Positions 17,403-25,471 of a DNA stretch of 64,000 nt are shown piece by piece. The stretch is taken from the NCBI GenBank assembly GCA_903821635.1, contig CAIJLV010000075.1, positions 1-64,000 on the forward strand, given 5' to 3'. The notes under the pieces were generated by a model. The model did no database searches. It was given only the letters and a program-made list of their open reading frames with translations, and was not told the origin of the DNA. The stretch's first letter is position 1. Every line of letters begins with the position of its first letter. Source of the stretch: an uncultured Verrucomicrobiota bacterium. Lineage in GTDB: Bacteria > Verrucomicrobiota > Verrucomicrobiia > Limisphaerales > UBA9464. The position numbers were made by a program, and so were the translations under genes.

Positions 17403-18685
17403 AAACCCTTTTCCTTGTCCTGTTCTTTTCCGCTGCCGCCGGCGTGCTGCTTCTGCGCCGGAGTTCCCCTGCCCCGGCGGCCCGGGTGGCGGTGCTCAGA
17501 CGCCCGGCCGCCCGCACGACGAATGCAATCCGTCCGGCGTGGTTCCAGGAACTGCCGTCCCGGGAAAAGTTTGCGAGTCCGTGGGCCGCGCTCGCGGCGG
17601 GCGACCACGCGGGGTTCATCGCGCTGCTGCGCGAGGCCGGCTGTCCTGAGGAAACGGTGCGGGCCTTCGCCCTCGCTGCGTTGGGTCGCATTCACCAGCA
17701 AAGCGTGGAAGCGCCGCTGCGGGCGGAAACGCGGGCGGCCAAATTCTGGCAATTGATGCCGTCGAAAATCGGCGGCGAAAACTGGGGTCAGCGAATGCAA
17801 CGGGCCAAGTCGGCACTCAATGCGGAGCTGGCCCGCCTGTTGCAAACGCCCGCGCCGTTGATCCGGCAGGATTTCGAGCTCGTTGCGCCAACGGAGACCG
17901 GAGTGTCTCCGGAACTCGAAGCCCAGGTGCTGGCGCAGGCGCAGCTCCACGAGGCCGAATCGCGAGAGCAGGCCGCCGGCTTCGCCCGGGATGCTTTCGG
18001 CAACCTGGTGGATACCGAGTCGCGCACCCAACTCCGGGCGCTGCGGGAGCGCCAGCGAAGCGAATGGGCCGAACTGCTCGGTGCCGAAGCGGCGGAACTC
18101 CGGGAACTGCGTTCGTCGCCCGAGGCCAACTACGTGCGCGGGGCCATGCCGGCGGCCAAGGATGAGGCGGAGTTTCGCCGGATGGTGCGGGCGGCGCGTG
18201 ACGTCGGCGTGGAGGAACCCGACGTTATGGCCCAGGTGATGACGGAACATCACCCGGCCCAGTTCCAGGAGGAGTTTCCCACGATCCGTGAGGCCGTCCT
18301 AAAGCGATTCCGGGAGCTGAGTGATCCGCAACGCATGGTCGAACTGGAACGGGAATTGGCCGAGGAGCAACGCCGCGCCGAAGAGGAGAAAGCCGCCCAA
18401 CTCGCCGCCGGTTCGCTGAATCACCTCGAATCGGTGGCCCGCGCAGGCGGTGTCGAGCTGACCCCGGCCGAGGTCCGTGACCTGGCCGCGGCCATCCAGG
18501 CGCGCGGCGCCGAACTGGAACGCGAGTGGGGCGCGGTTCCAACCAATCCCACCGCCACGGAGACCGCAGCCCTCATGGAAAAGCTGCGCGTCGAACTGGA
18601 ACGTGTGGCGGTCGCGACGGTCGGGGAAAAGGGCCGCGCCATCGTCGCGGAAATGGTGCGCCAGCAGCAGCCCCGCCAGCCCTGA
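17399..18685 (+). CDS. Secreted or membrane-anchored helical protein, paralogous to the sigma factor's C-terminal domain
   Basis: ATG 17399 overlaps the sigma-factor stop (ATGA). The 428-aa product starts with a signal anchor (KTLFLVLFFSAAAGVLLL). Charged, helix-rich sequence follows, with a probable coiled coil near 300-345 (ELERELAEEQRRAEEEKAAQ). Motifs shared with the sigma-factor tail include FIALLREAGCPEETVRAFAL against FIANLRASGAPERLVRDVVA, and DEAEFRRMVR against SEAEFRQLVR. I do not recognise a named family. The coupling and shared domain suggest a partner or competitor of the sigma factor's outer domain, but this is inference. Confidence 0.78.
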   Translation: MKTLFLVLFFSAAAGVLLLRRSSPAPAARVAVLRRPAARTTNAIRPAWFQELPSREKFASPWAALAAGDHAGFIALLREAGCPEETVRAFALAALGRIHQQSVEAPLRAETRAAKFWQLMPSKIGGENWGQRMQRAKSALNAELARLLQTPAPLIRQDFELVAPTETGVSPELEAQVLAQAQLHEAESREQAAGFARDAFGNLVDTESRTQLRALRERQRSEWAELLGAEAAELRELRSSPEANYVRGAMPAAKDEAEFRRMVRAARDVGVEEPDVMAQVMTEHHPAQFQEEFPTIREAVLKRFRELSDPQRMVELERELAEEQRRAEEEKAAQLAAGSLNHLESVARAGGVELTPAEVRDLAAAIQARGAELEREWGAVPTNPTATETAALMEKLRVELERVAVATVGEKGRAIVAEMVRQQQPRQP

Positions 18686-19014
18686 GACCGGGTTTGGGGC
18701 CTCGTCGGCTAAGCTGGAACGATGCAGACGGAGCGCGGACGCCCTCTTCCGCGAGCGCTGCCGGTGCCGCCAGTCGCGTCCTGGCTTCGCTGACGGTGGG
18801 CTCACGGTTCGGTGCCTCGGTGAAGTCTGGCGAACCTTCCGCCGCCAGCGCGGAGGACGGGCGGACGAGGGCGTCCGCGCTTCGATCAATTCCCTCGTTC
18901 CGGCTACGGGCAGTCGCGGCGGCAGCGCCGACCGCGTGAAACCGGGAGGCTGGAAAGCCGCCGTTCCGGACACGGGCGCTTGCCGTGGTCCCGGGTTGCC
19001 GTTCAGCGTTGGGA
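18686..19014. other. Intergenic region containing an inverted-repeat element
   Basis: About 330 bp between the sigma-factor partner and the esterase/hydrolase gene. Frames are open here only as run-on of neighbouring frames in GC-rich DNA and give no family-like protein. The main structure is the 150-bp inverted-repeat element listed separately. Confidence 0.4.
18732..18881. repeat. MITE-like element with 21-bp terminal inverted repeats
   Basis: The left arm at 18732-18752 (AGCGCGGACGCCCTC then TTCCGC) and the reverse complement of the right arm at 18861-18881 (same first 15 bases, then GTCCGC) differ at one of 21 positions. The spacer is about 108 bp with no protein-like frame. No clear target-site duplication flanks it. 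It resembles short non-autonomous palindromic repeats, but a second genomic copy is not in this window. Confidence 0.5.
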
Positions 19015-20919
19015 ATGCTGTCGGCCCGATTCGCACCGTTCACCTTAATACTCGCTCTTGGCCTGTCATCCAGCGGATGGACCGCCCCTCCCATCCGTCT
19101 GGACTGCCCTGCGAACTTTCAGGTGTTCCAGCGCACTTCGACCGCGCGCGGCCCGGTTCGTGTCGCGGGGCAACTCAGTGATGCGCCAACGGGAAAGGTG
19201 TCCGTAGAGGTCCAGTTGACCGGTGCGGGTGCCGACCGCGCCTGGCGTTGGGTCGCGGATCTGGGCGCCGACGGGAAGAACTTCGCCGGCGAGTTCACGG
19301 CGCCGTCCGGCGGTTGGTATCAGCTCAACCTGCGGGCCGTGCGGGACGGCGTGGCGTTGGCGGAAACGAACGTCGCCCACGTCGGCGTGGGCGAGATCTT
19401 CGTGGTCGCCGGCCAGTCGAACTCGGCGAACCACGGCGAGGAGAAGCTGTCGCCCGCCAGCGATTTGGTTGTCGCGTTTTCCGGAACGCACTGGCAGCCG
19501 GCCCGCGATCCGCAGCCAGGCGCCTCGGGCGGCGGAGGGAGTTTCCTGCCGCCGTTCGGCGACGCGCTGGCGACGCGCTTCCAGGTCCCGGTCGGTCTAG
19601 TTTCGGTCGGCGTGGGTGCGACCAGCGTGCGGGAATGGCTGCCACGCGGGACGCGATTCCGCCAACCGCCCACGCTCACGGGCAACGTCACGCAGCTTCC
19701 GTCCGGTGAGTGGGAAAGCACCGGCGCGCTCTTCGCCAACCTGACCGCCCGGCTCCAACAGCTCGGGACGAATGGCTTTCGGGCCGTGCTCTGGCATCAG
19801 GGCGAATCGGACGCCAACCAGCCGGACCCGGCGCGCACGCTGCCGGGCGAGCTTTACCGGAAGTTCCTCGCCCAACTCATTGCCGAGTCGAGCCGTTACG
19901 CCGGCTGGGAGATTCCGTGGTTCGTCGCCCAGGTCAGCTATCACACGCCCGACGATCCGGGTTCGCCCGACTTGCGCGCCGCCCAGGCCGCACTCTGGCA
20001 CGACGGATTCGCCCTCGAAGGCCCCGACACCGACGCACTCGCCGGCGCCCTGCGCGACGGCGGGGGAAAAGGAGTCCACTTCAGCGGCCAAGGTCAGCGG
20101 GTTCACGGCGCGAAATGGACGGAGAAGGTGACACCGTGGTTGGGCTGGCAACTGGCCGCCGCCGGTCGGGTCAGTCCGGCCACGCGGCTCAACCTGCCCG
20201 GCACGGAAAACTTCACCGTCGCGGGCCGGCCGGCGTTTGTGTTCCTGCCGCCGGCCGCGCTGCGCACCCATCCCCAACCGTGGGTGCTCTATGCGCCCAC
20301 GTTGCCGCCGTATCCGGACGAAGCCGAACGCTGGCTGCACGAGCGTTTCCTCGCCGCTGGCGTGGCGGTGGCCGGTGTGGACCTAGGGGAAGCCTACGGG
20401 AGTCCTGGCAGTCACGTGGCCATTGCCGCGCTGTATCGGGAACTGGCCGCACGCCACGGTTTCGCCACCAAGCCGTGCGTGCTCGCCCGGAGCCGCGGTG
20501 GCCTGATGCTGGGCAGTTGGGCCGCCGCCCATCCGGACCGTGTGGCCGGGATCGCGGGCATCTATCCGGTGTTCGACTTCCGCTCCTATCCCGGCCTCGA
20601 CCGCGCGGCCCCGGCTTATGGGCTAAAGCCTGCCGAACTCAGCGCGCGTTCGGCGGAGTTCAATCCCGCGGAGCGGGCCAGGGCCCTGGCCGGCGCCCGC
20701 GTGCCCGGGTTCCTGCTGCACGGCGACGTGGACACCGTGGTGCCGCTCCCGGCGAACTCAGGCGCTTTCGCCGCCAAGTATTACGAGGCCGGCGCTGCGG
20801 GCGTGCTGAAGCTCGTCGTCCTCCCGGGGCAAGGACACAACATGTTTGAAGGTTTTTTCCGATCGCAGGAACTGGTGGACTTCGCCCTCGCCCGGGCCCG
20901 GGAAGGCGCCCAGCGCTGA
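19015..20919 (+). CDS. Fusion of GQSN-type esterase (SASA) and alpha/beta hydrolase
   Basis: ATG 19015 is preferred to the upstream GTG 18985 because the signal peptide begins there (MLSARFAPFTLILALGLSSS). The 634-aa product has an N-terminal beta-sandwich (KVSVEVQLTGAGADRAWRWV), then a SASA domain with FVVAGQSNSANHG and LWHQGESDANQPDP. From about residue 400 comes a second hydrolase: candidate nucleophile Ser in ARSRGGLMLG, Asp in LHGDVDTVVP and His in GQGHNMFEGF, a prolyl-oligopeptidase/acetyl-esterase layout. Two esterase activities in one exported chain would suit removal of different acyl groups from a decorated polysaccharide; the substrate is unknown. Confidence 0.82.
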   Translation: MLSARFAPFTLILALGLSSSGWTAPPIRLDCPANFQVFQRTSTARGPVRVAGQLSDAPTGKVSVEVQLTGAGADRAWRWVADLGADGKNFAGEFTAPSGGWYQLNLRAVRDGVALAETNVAHVGVGEIFVVAGQSNSANHGEEKLSPASDLVVAFSGTHWQPARDPQPGASGGGGSFLPPFGDALATRFQVPVGLVSVGVGATSVREWLPRGTRFRQPPTLTGNVTQLPSGEWESTGALFANLTARLQQLGTNGFRAVLWHQGESDANQPDPARTLPGELYRKFLAQLIAESSRYAGWEIPWFVAQVSYHTPDDPGSPDLRAAQAALWHDGFALEGPDTDALAGALRDGGGKGVHFSGQGQRVHGAKWTEKVTPWLGWQLAAAGRVSPATRLNLPGTENFTVAGRPAFVFLPPAALRTHPQPWVLYAPTLPPYPDEAERWLHERFLAAGVAVAGVDLGEAYGSPGSHVAIAALYRELAARHGFATKPCVLARSRGGLMLGSWAAAHPDRVAGIAGIYPVFDFRSYPGLDRAAPAYGLKPAELSARSAEFNPAERARALAGARVPGFLLHGDVDTVVPLPANSGAFAAKYYEAGAAGVLKLVVLPGQGHNMFEGFFRSQELVDFALARAREGAQR

Positions 20920-20983
20920 AGCAGCGGGTGTGCGGCCTTGTGTTGCCGGGGTGGTTGGTGCGTTCTATCCGCAGCGTCCTTCC

Positions 20984-23932
20984 ATGAAACTGTTCACCCG
21001 CCAGCGCCGGCACATGCCCCTAGTCCTGCTGGGTCTGCTACTGGTTTGGACCGCTGACGGGGAAATGCGGCCCGCGCCGACGGAGCACTGGTCGTTCCAG
21101 CCGGTGACGCGGCCGATTCCGCCGACAGCGTCGGACCGGGAGTGGCCGCGCAACGAGGTAGACCGCTTCATCCTCGCCCGCTTGGAAAAGGAAGGACTGA
21201 AGCCCTCTCCGGAAACGGATCGCGTTCGCTGGTTGCGGCGCGTGAGCTTCGACTTGGTCGGGTTGCCGCCGACGCCGGAACAGGTGGAGTCCTTTGTGCA
21301 GGAGCGTCGACCGGATGCTTACGAGCGCGTCGTGGACGAACTGTTGAACTCACCGCGTTACGGCGAACGCTGGGCGCAGCACTGGCTGGATGTTGTGCGC
21401 TACGCCGACACGCACGGCTTCGAGGTGAACACGGAACGACCGCACGCCTGGCCATATCGCGACTACGTCATCCGCGCCTTCAACCGGGACACACCGTATG
21501 ACCGCTTCATCCGGGAACAGATCGTCGGCGATGCGTTGGGTGAGGATGCGGCAACGGGATTTCTTATCACGGCCTCCGTGCTGCTGCCGGGACAGATCGG
21601 CGCAGACGAGGTTTCCAAGCGGCTCGCCCGGCAGGATGCGCTCGACGAGATCGTGGTGAATCTCGGGCAGACTTTCCTCGGCCTGAGCGTCGGCTGCGCG
21701 CGGTGTCATGACCACAAGTTCGATCCGATCAGCGCGCGCGATTACTACGCACTGCAGGCGTTCGTGGCGGGCGTGGAATACGAGGACCGTGACGTGCGCA
21801 CTCCGGAAACCGAGGTGAAGCGCCGCGACGAAAAAGCACTGGAGGCGCGGGTCGCGGAGCTCGACCGGCAGCTCGCGCAATTCGTGCCGGTCGCCCGCCC
21901 GAAGACGGGAAATGCGCGGGCCAGCCGGGCGCAGGAAAACGTCGAACACTTTCCGGCAGTCACGGCGAAGTTCGTCCGCTTCACTATCCACGAGACGAGC
22001 CTCCATCCGACGCTCGGGCTCATCGAGCCGTGTGTGGATGAGTTCGAGATCTTCACCGACGAACCCCAACCTCGAAACGTCGCGCTCGCAACTCATGGCA
22101 CAAAGGTCACCGCGTCGGGCAGCCGCACTTCCGACCGCCACAAGCTGGAACACCTTCACGACGGCAAGTATGGCAACGGTTGGAGCTGGATGGCCAATTC
22201 CGCGGGCCGCGGTTGGGTGCAATTTGAGCTACCGGAACCCACGCGCCTCGCGAAAGTCATTTGGAGTCGCGACCGTGAAGGCGGCTTTAACGACCGCCTC
22301 GCCACCGCCTACACGCTGGCGGCAGGCGCGTCGCCCGACACGTTGCAAACGCTGGTCGCCGTGCCGCCGCCGCGTCCCGCCGTGAACGCACGGGTGAACA
22401 CGGATCGCTTCGCCCCGGTGAAGGCAAAGCGCGTGCGGTTCACCATCCGCGAGACCAACAATCTCGAACCGTGCGTAGATGAGTTGGAGGTTTTTGACCC
22501 GGCGGGAACCAATGTAGCCCTCGCCAGCACGGGCACCACGGTCACGTCCTCGGGCGACACCGTCGTCGCCGAACGCCATGAACTGCGCTTCCTCAACGAC
22601 GGTGAATACGGTAATTCGCGAAGCTGGATGTCTGCCGAGCGCGGACGAGGCTGGGTGGTCTTGGAGTTTGCGCAGGAGCGCCTAATCGACCGCGTGATTT
22701 GGGGGCGCGACCGCAAGGCCGAGTTCTCCGACCGGTTGGTGACCAATTACGTCATCGAAGTGGCCGCCAGCTCCGGGGAATGGCGCGTCGTGGCCGATGC
22801 CTCCGACCGAGCAACCCAACTACTGGGCGACAAGGCGCCGGCGAACCCCCTCGCCGGCTTGGACGCGGACGAAACGAAGCCGGCCACGCGACTACTGGAC
22901 GAGAAGAAGACGCTGGAATCAGAGCTTCGGGCCGGAGCAGAAGGTCGGCTGGCGTTCGCCGGAAAGTTTCGCGCACCCGACACGATTCACCTGCTCAACC
23001 GGGGCGATCCGGAGCAGCCTAGGGACGAAGTTGTTCCCGCCGTCCTGAGTGTGCTCGGCTCGACGAAACTCGCGCGGGACACCGCGGAGCAGGAGCGTCG
23101 GCGCGTCTTGGCGGACTGGCTTGCAAGTCCGGAGAACCCGCTCACGGCGCGCGTGATGGTGAATCGCCTCTGGCAGGGGCACTTCGGTTCCGGTTTGGTC
23201 GACACGCCCAGCGACTTCGGTCGCAATGGCACGAAGCCTTCGCATCCCGAGTTGCTCGACTGGTTGGCCTCGGAGTTCGTCCGCTCCAACTGGTCGGTAA
23301 AACAGTTGCACCGGCTGTTGGTGCTTTCGGCCACGTATCGGCAGAGCTCGAAGCCGGGTGCGCAGGCGACCGCGACCGCGCAGGATTCAGAGGTCCGACT
23401 GCTCTGGCGCTTCCCCCCGCGCCGGCTGGATTCCGAGCCGATTCGCGACGCGCTGCTCGCCGTCAGCGGGAAGCTGGATTTAAAGATGTATGGCCGTGGC
23501 TTCGACCTGTTCAACCAGCGCGGCGGCTTAAGCGGCTTCCAACCGGTCGAGTCCTTCCGTGGCGAGGGCCTGCGGCGGATGATTTACGCGCACAAGGTTC
23601 GGCGCGAACGCGAGGCGGTCTTTGGCGCCTTCGATTGTCCGGATGCCGGCCAGAGCACCGCCCGCCGTCGCGAGAGCACCACGCCGATCCAGGCGCTCAA
23701 CCTCTTCAACAGCCGCTTCACGCTGGAACAAGCGGAGGCCTTGGCCGCCCGTGTGCAGGCCGAGGTCGGCGCCGAAGTTGCGCCGCAAATCCGGCGCGCC
23801 TACCAACTCGCGCTCAGCCGTAATCCCAGCGCTGCCGAATTGGCAGAAGCCACGCCGATCGTGGCCACACATGGTTTACCCGTGCTCGGCCGCGCCCTGT
23901 TTAACAGCAATGAATTCCTGTTCGTGCCATGA
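20984..23932 (+). CDS. PSD1-type protein (DUF1549/DUF1553) with two inserted discoidin-like domains
   Basis: ATG 20984 starts a signal peptide ([19 protein letters not shown]); the 982-aa protein is secreted. The DUF1549 part covers about 45-280 ([53 protein letters not shown]). Two beta-sandwich segments of the F5/8 type follow at about 320-600 ([20 protein letters not shown] and [20 protein letters not shown]). DUF1553 occupies the C-terminus ([35 protein letters not shown]). The usual N-terminal planctomycete cytochrome domain is absent, so the only CxxCH is CARCH in DUF1549. It is coupled to the DUF1501 gene by ATGA. Confidence 0.9.
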   Translation: MKLFTRQRRHMPLVLLGLLLVWTADGEMRPAPTEHWSFQPVTRPIPPTASDREWPRNEVDRFILARLEKEGLKPSPETDRVRWLRRVSFDLVGLPPTPEQVESFVQERRPDAYERVVDELLNSPRYGERWAQHWLDVVRYADTHGFEVNTERPHAWPYRDYVIRAFNRDTPYDRFIREQIVGDALGEDAATGFLITASVLLPGQIGADEVSKRLARQDALDEIVVNLGQTFLGLSVGCARCHDHKFDPISARDYYALQAFVAGVEYEDRDVRTPETEVKRRDEKALEARVAELDRQLAQFVPVARPKTGNARASRAQENVEHFPAVTAKFVRFTIHETSLHPTLGLIEPCVDEFEIFTDEPQPRNVALATHGTKVTASGSRTSDRHKLEHLHDGKYGNGWSWMANSAGRGWVQFELPEPTRLAKVIWSRDREGGFNDRLATAYTLAAGASPDTLQTLVAVPPPRPAVNARVNTDRFAPVKAKRVRFTIRETNNLEPCVDELEVFDPAGTNVALASTGTTVTSSGDTVVAERHELRFLNDGEYGNSRSWMSAERGRGWVVLEFAQERLIDRVIWGRDRKAEFSDRLVTNYVIEVAASSGEWRVVADASDRATQLLGDKAPANPLAGLDADETKPATRLLDEKKTLESELRAGAEGRLAFAGKFRAPDTIHLLNRGDPEQPRDEVVPAVLSVLGSTKLARDTAEQERRRVLADWLASPENPLTARVMVNRLWQGHFGSGLVDTPSDFGRNGTKPSHPELLDWLASEFVRSNWSVKQLHRLLVLSATYRQSSKPGAQATATAQDSEVRLLWRFPPRRLDSEPIRDALLAVSGKLDLKMYGRGFDLFNQRGGLSGFQPVESFRGEGLRRMIYAHKVRREREAVFGAFDCPDAGQSTARRRESTTPIQALNLFNSRFTLEQAEALAARVQAEVGAEVAPQIRRAYQLALSRNPSAAELAEATPIVATHGLPVLGRALFNSNEFLFVP

Positions 23933-25398
23933 ACCATTCTGCCGAGCACCTGACCCCGCACGGACGCCACCTACTGAATCGGCGCGGCTTCCTAAACGGC
24001 ACCGCCACCGCGCTCGGTTCCATCGCCTTGACCAACCTGCTGGGCGGCGACGGTCTGCTCGCGGCGCCGGGGTCACTCATCGATCCGGCGCGGCCGTATG
24101 CGCCGCGGCCGCCCCACTTCCGGGCCCAAGCCAAGAATGTCATCGTCATTTTTTGCGCCGGGGCGGTGAGCCAATTGGAGACGTGGGACTACAAGCCGGA
24201 GCTGATCAAATGGGACAACCAGCCGTTGCCCGGTGGGCCGTCAGTGACCTTTCAGGGACCCGCCGGCAATCTCGCGCGACCGCAGTATGCGTTCCGTCCG
24301 CGTGGACAGACGGGCAAGATGGTGTCCGACCTCATCCCGCATCTCGCCGAGTTGACCGACGACCTCGCGTTCATCCACTCGCTCACGAGCAAGAGCAACA
24401 CGCATGGACCGGCTGAGAATTTTCTCTCCACCGGTTTTGTGCTCGATGGGTTTCCCAGCCTCGGCTCTTGGATCAGCTACGCGCTCGGGAGCGAGAGTCA
24501 GGATCTGCCGGCCTTTGTTTCCATCCTTGATCCGCGCGGCGTGCCGCAGAACGGCTCGAACAATTGGGGGCCCGGCTTCCTGCCCGCGGCGTTCCAAGGC
24601 ACGACCTTCAGCGCAAAGGATCCCGTGCGGCATCTCGCCGCGCCCGGCGTTTCCGCGGAGGCTGATCGCGCCGCTCGCTCACTCCTGCAGCGCATGAACT
24701 CGCGCCATCTGGAACAAAATCCCAGCGACAGCAAGCTGGCGGCCCGCATCGCCAGCTATGAACTCGCCGCGCGCATGCAACTCAGCGTGCCGGCAATCAG
24801 CGACCTATCCACCGAGCCCGCGCACATTCTGAAAAGCTACGGCGCCGACGACACCTCGAATCCCATCAAGGCGGGCTTCGCCAAGAACTGCATCCTCGCC
24901 CGACGCTTGGTCGAACGCGGCGTGCGCTTCGTGCAACTCTTCAACGGGGCCTACGCCAGCGGCGGCGAGCTAAACTGGGACGGCCACAGCAAGCTCAAGG
25001 AGCAATACGACAAACACGCCGCTATCCTCGACCAACCCGCCGCCGCGCTCATCCGTGATCTGCGACAGCGCGGCCTGCTGGAAGAGACGCTAGTCGTCTG
25101 GTGCACGGAATTCGGCCGCATGCCGTTCTTCCAAAAGGGGGCGCAGGGCCGCGACCACAATCCCGATGGCTTCACCTGCTGGCTGACGGGGGCGGGCGTG
25201 AAGCGCGGTGTGAGCCATGGCCTCACTGATGAACTCGGGCAGAAGGCGATTCATGACCTCCATCCGCTCTACGACCTCAACGCAACGATCCTGCACCTGC
25301 TCGGGCTCGACCACGAACGACTCACCTTCGAGCACAACGGGGTGCAGCGGCGGTTGACGAATGTGGAGGGGGAATTGATCCGCCAAATCCTCGCCTAA
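23929..25398 (+). CDS. DUF1501 (sulfatase-like fold) protein with Tat-type signal
   Basis: A 489-aa protein with a twin-arginine motif ([20 protein letters not shown]), so it is exported folded. The body shows the DUF1501 pattern: [74 protein letters not shown] and [23 protein letters not shown]1501 proteins adopt an alkaline-phosphatase/sulfatase-like fold and nearly always sit beside a PSD1 protein, as here, where the start codon overlaps the PSD1 stop. The pair is thought to act on sulfated polysaccharides, but no biochemical role is established. It ends with TAA, so TAA works as a normal stop in this genome. Confidence 0.92.
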   Translation: MNHSAEHLTPHGRHLLNRRGFLNGTATALGSIALTNLLGGDGLLAAPGSLIDPARPYAPRPPHFRAQAKNVIVIFCAGAVSQLETWDYKPELIKWDNQPLPGGPSVTFQGPAGNLARPQYAFRPRGQTGKMVSDLIPHLAELTDDLAFIHSLTSKSNTHGPAENFLSTGFVLDGFPSLGSWISYALGSESQDLPAFVSILDPRGVPQNGSNNWGPGFLPAAFQGTTFSAKDPVRHLAAPGVSAEADRAARSLLQRMNSRHLEQNPSDSKLAARIASYELAARMQLSVPAISDLSTEPAHILKSYGADDTSNPIKAGFAKNCILARRLVERGVRFVQLFNGAYASGGELNWDGHSKLKEQYDKHAAILDQPAAALIRDLRQRGLLEETLVVWCTEFGRMPFFQKGAQGRDHNPDGFTCWLTGAGVKRGVSHGLTDELGQKAIHDLHPLYDLNATILHLLGLDHERLTFEHNGVQRRLTNVEGELIRQILA

Positions 25399-25471
25399 GA
25401 CTGCTTCTGCTCGCCGCGTAAACCCAAATGAATGGGCCGCCTGTCCCCATGGTCCTACCTGCCCTCGTTCG

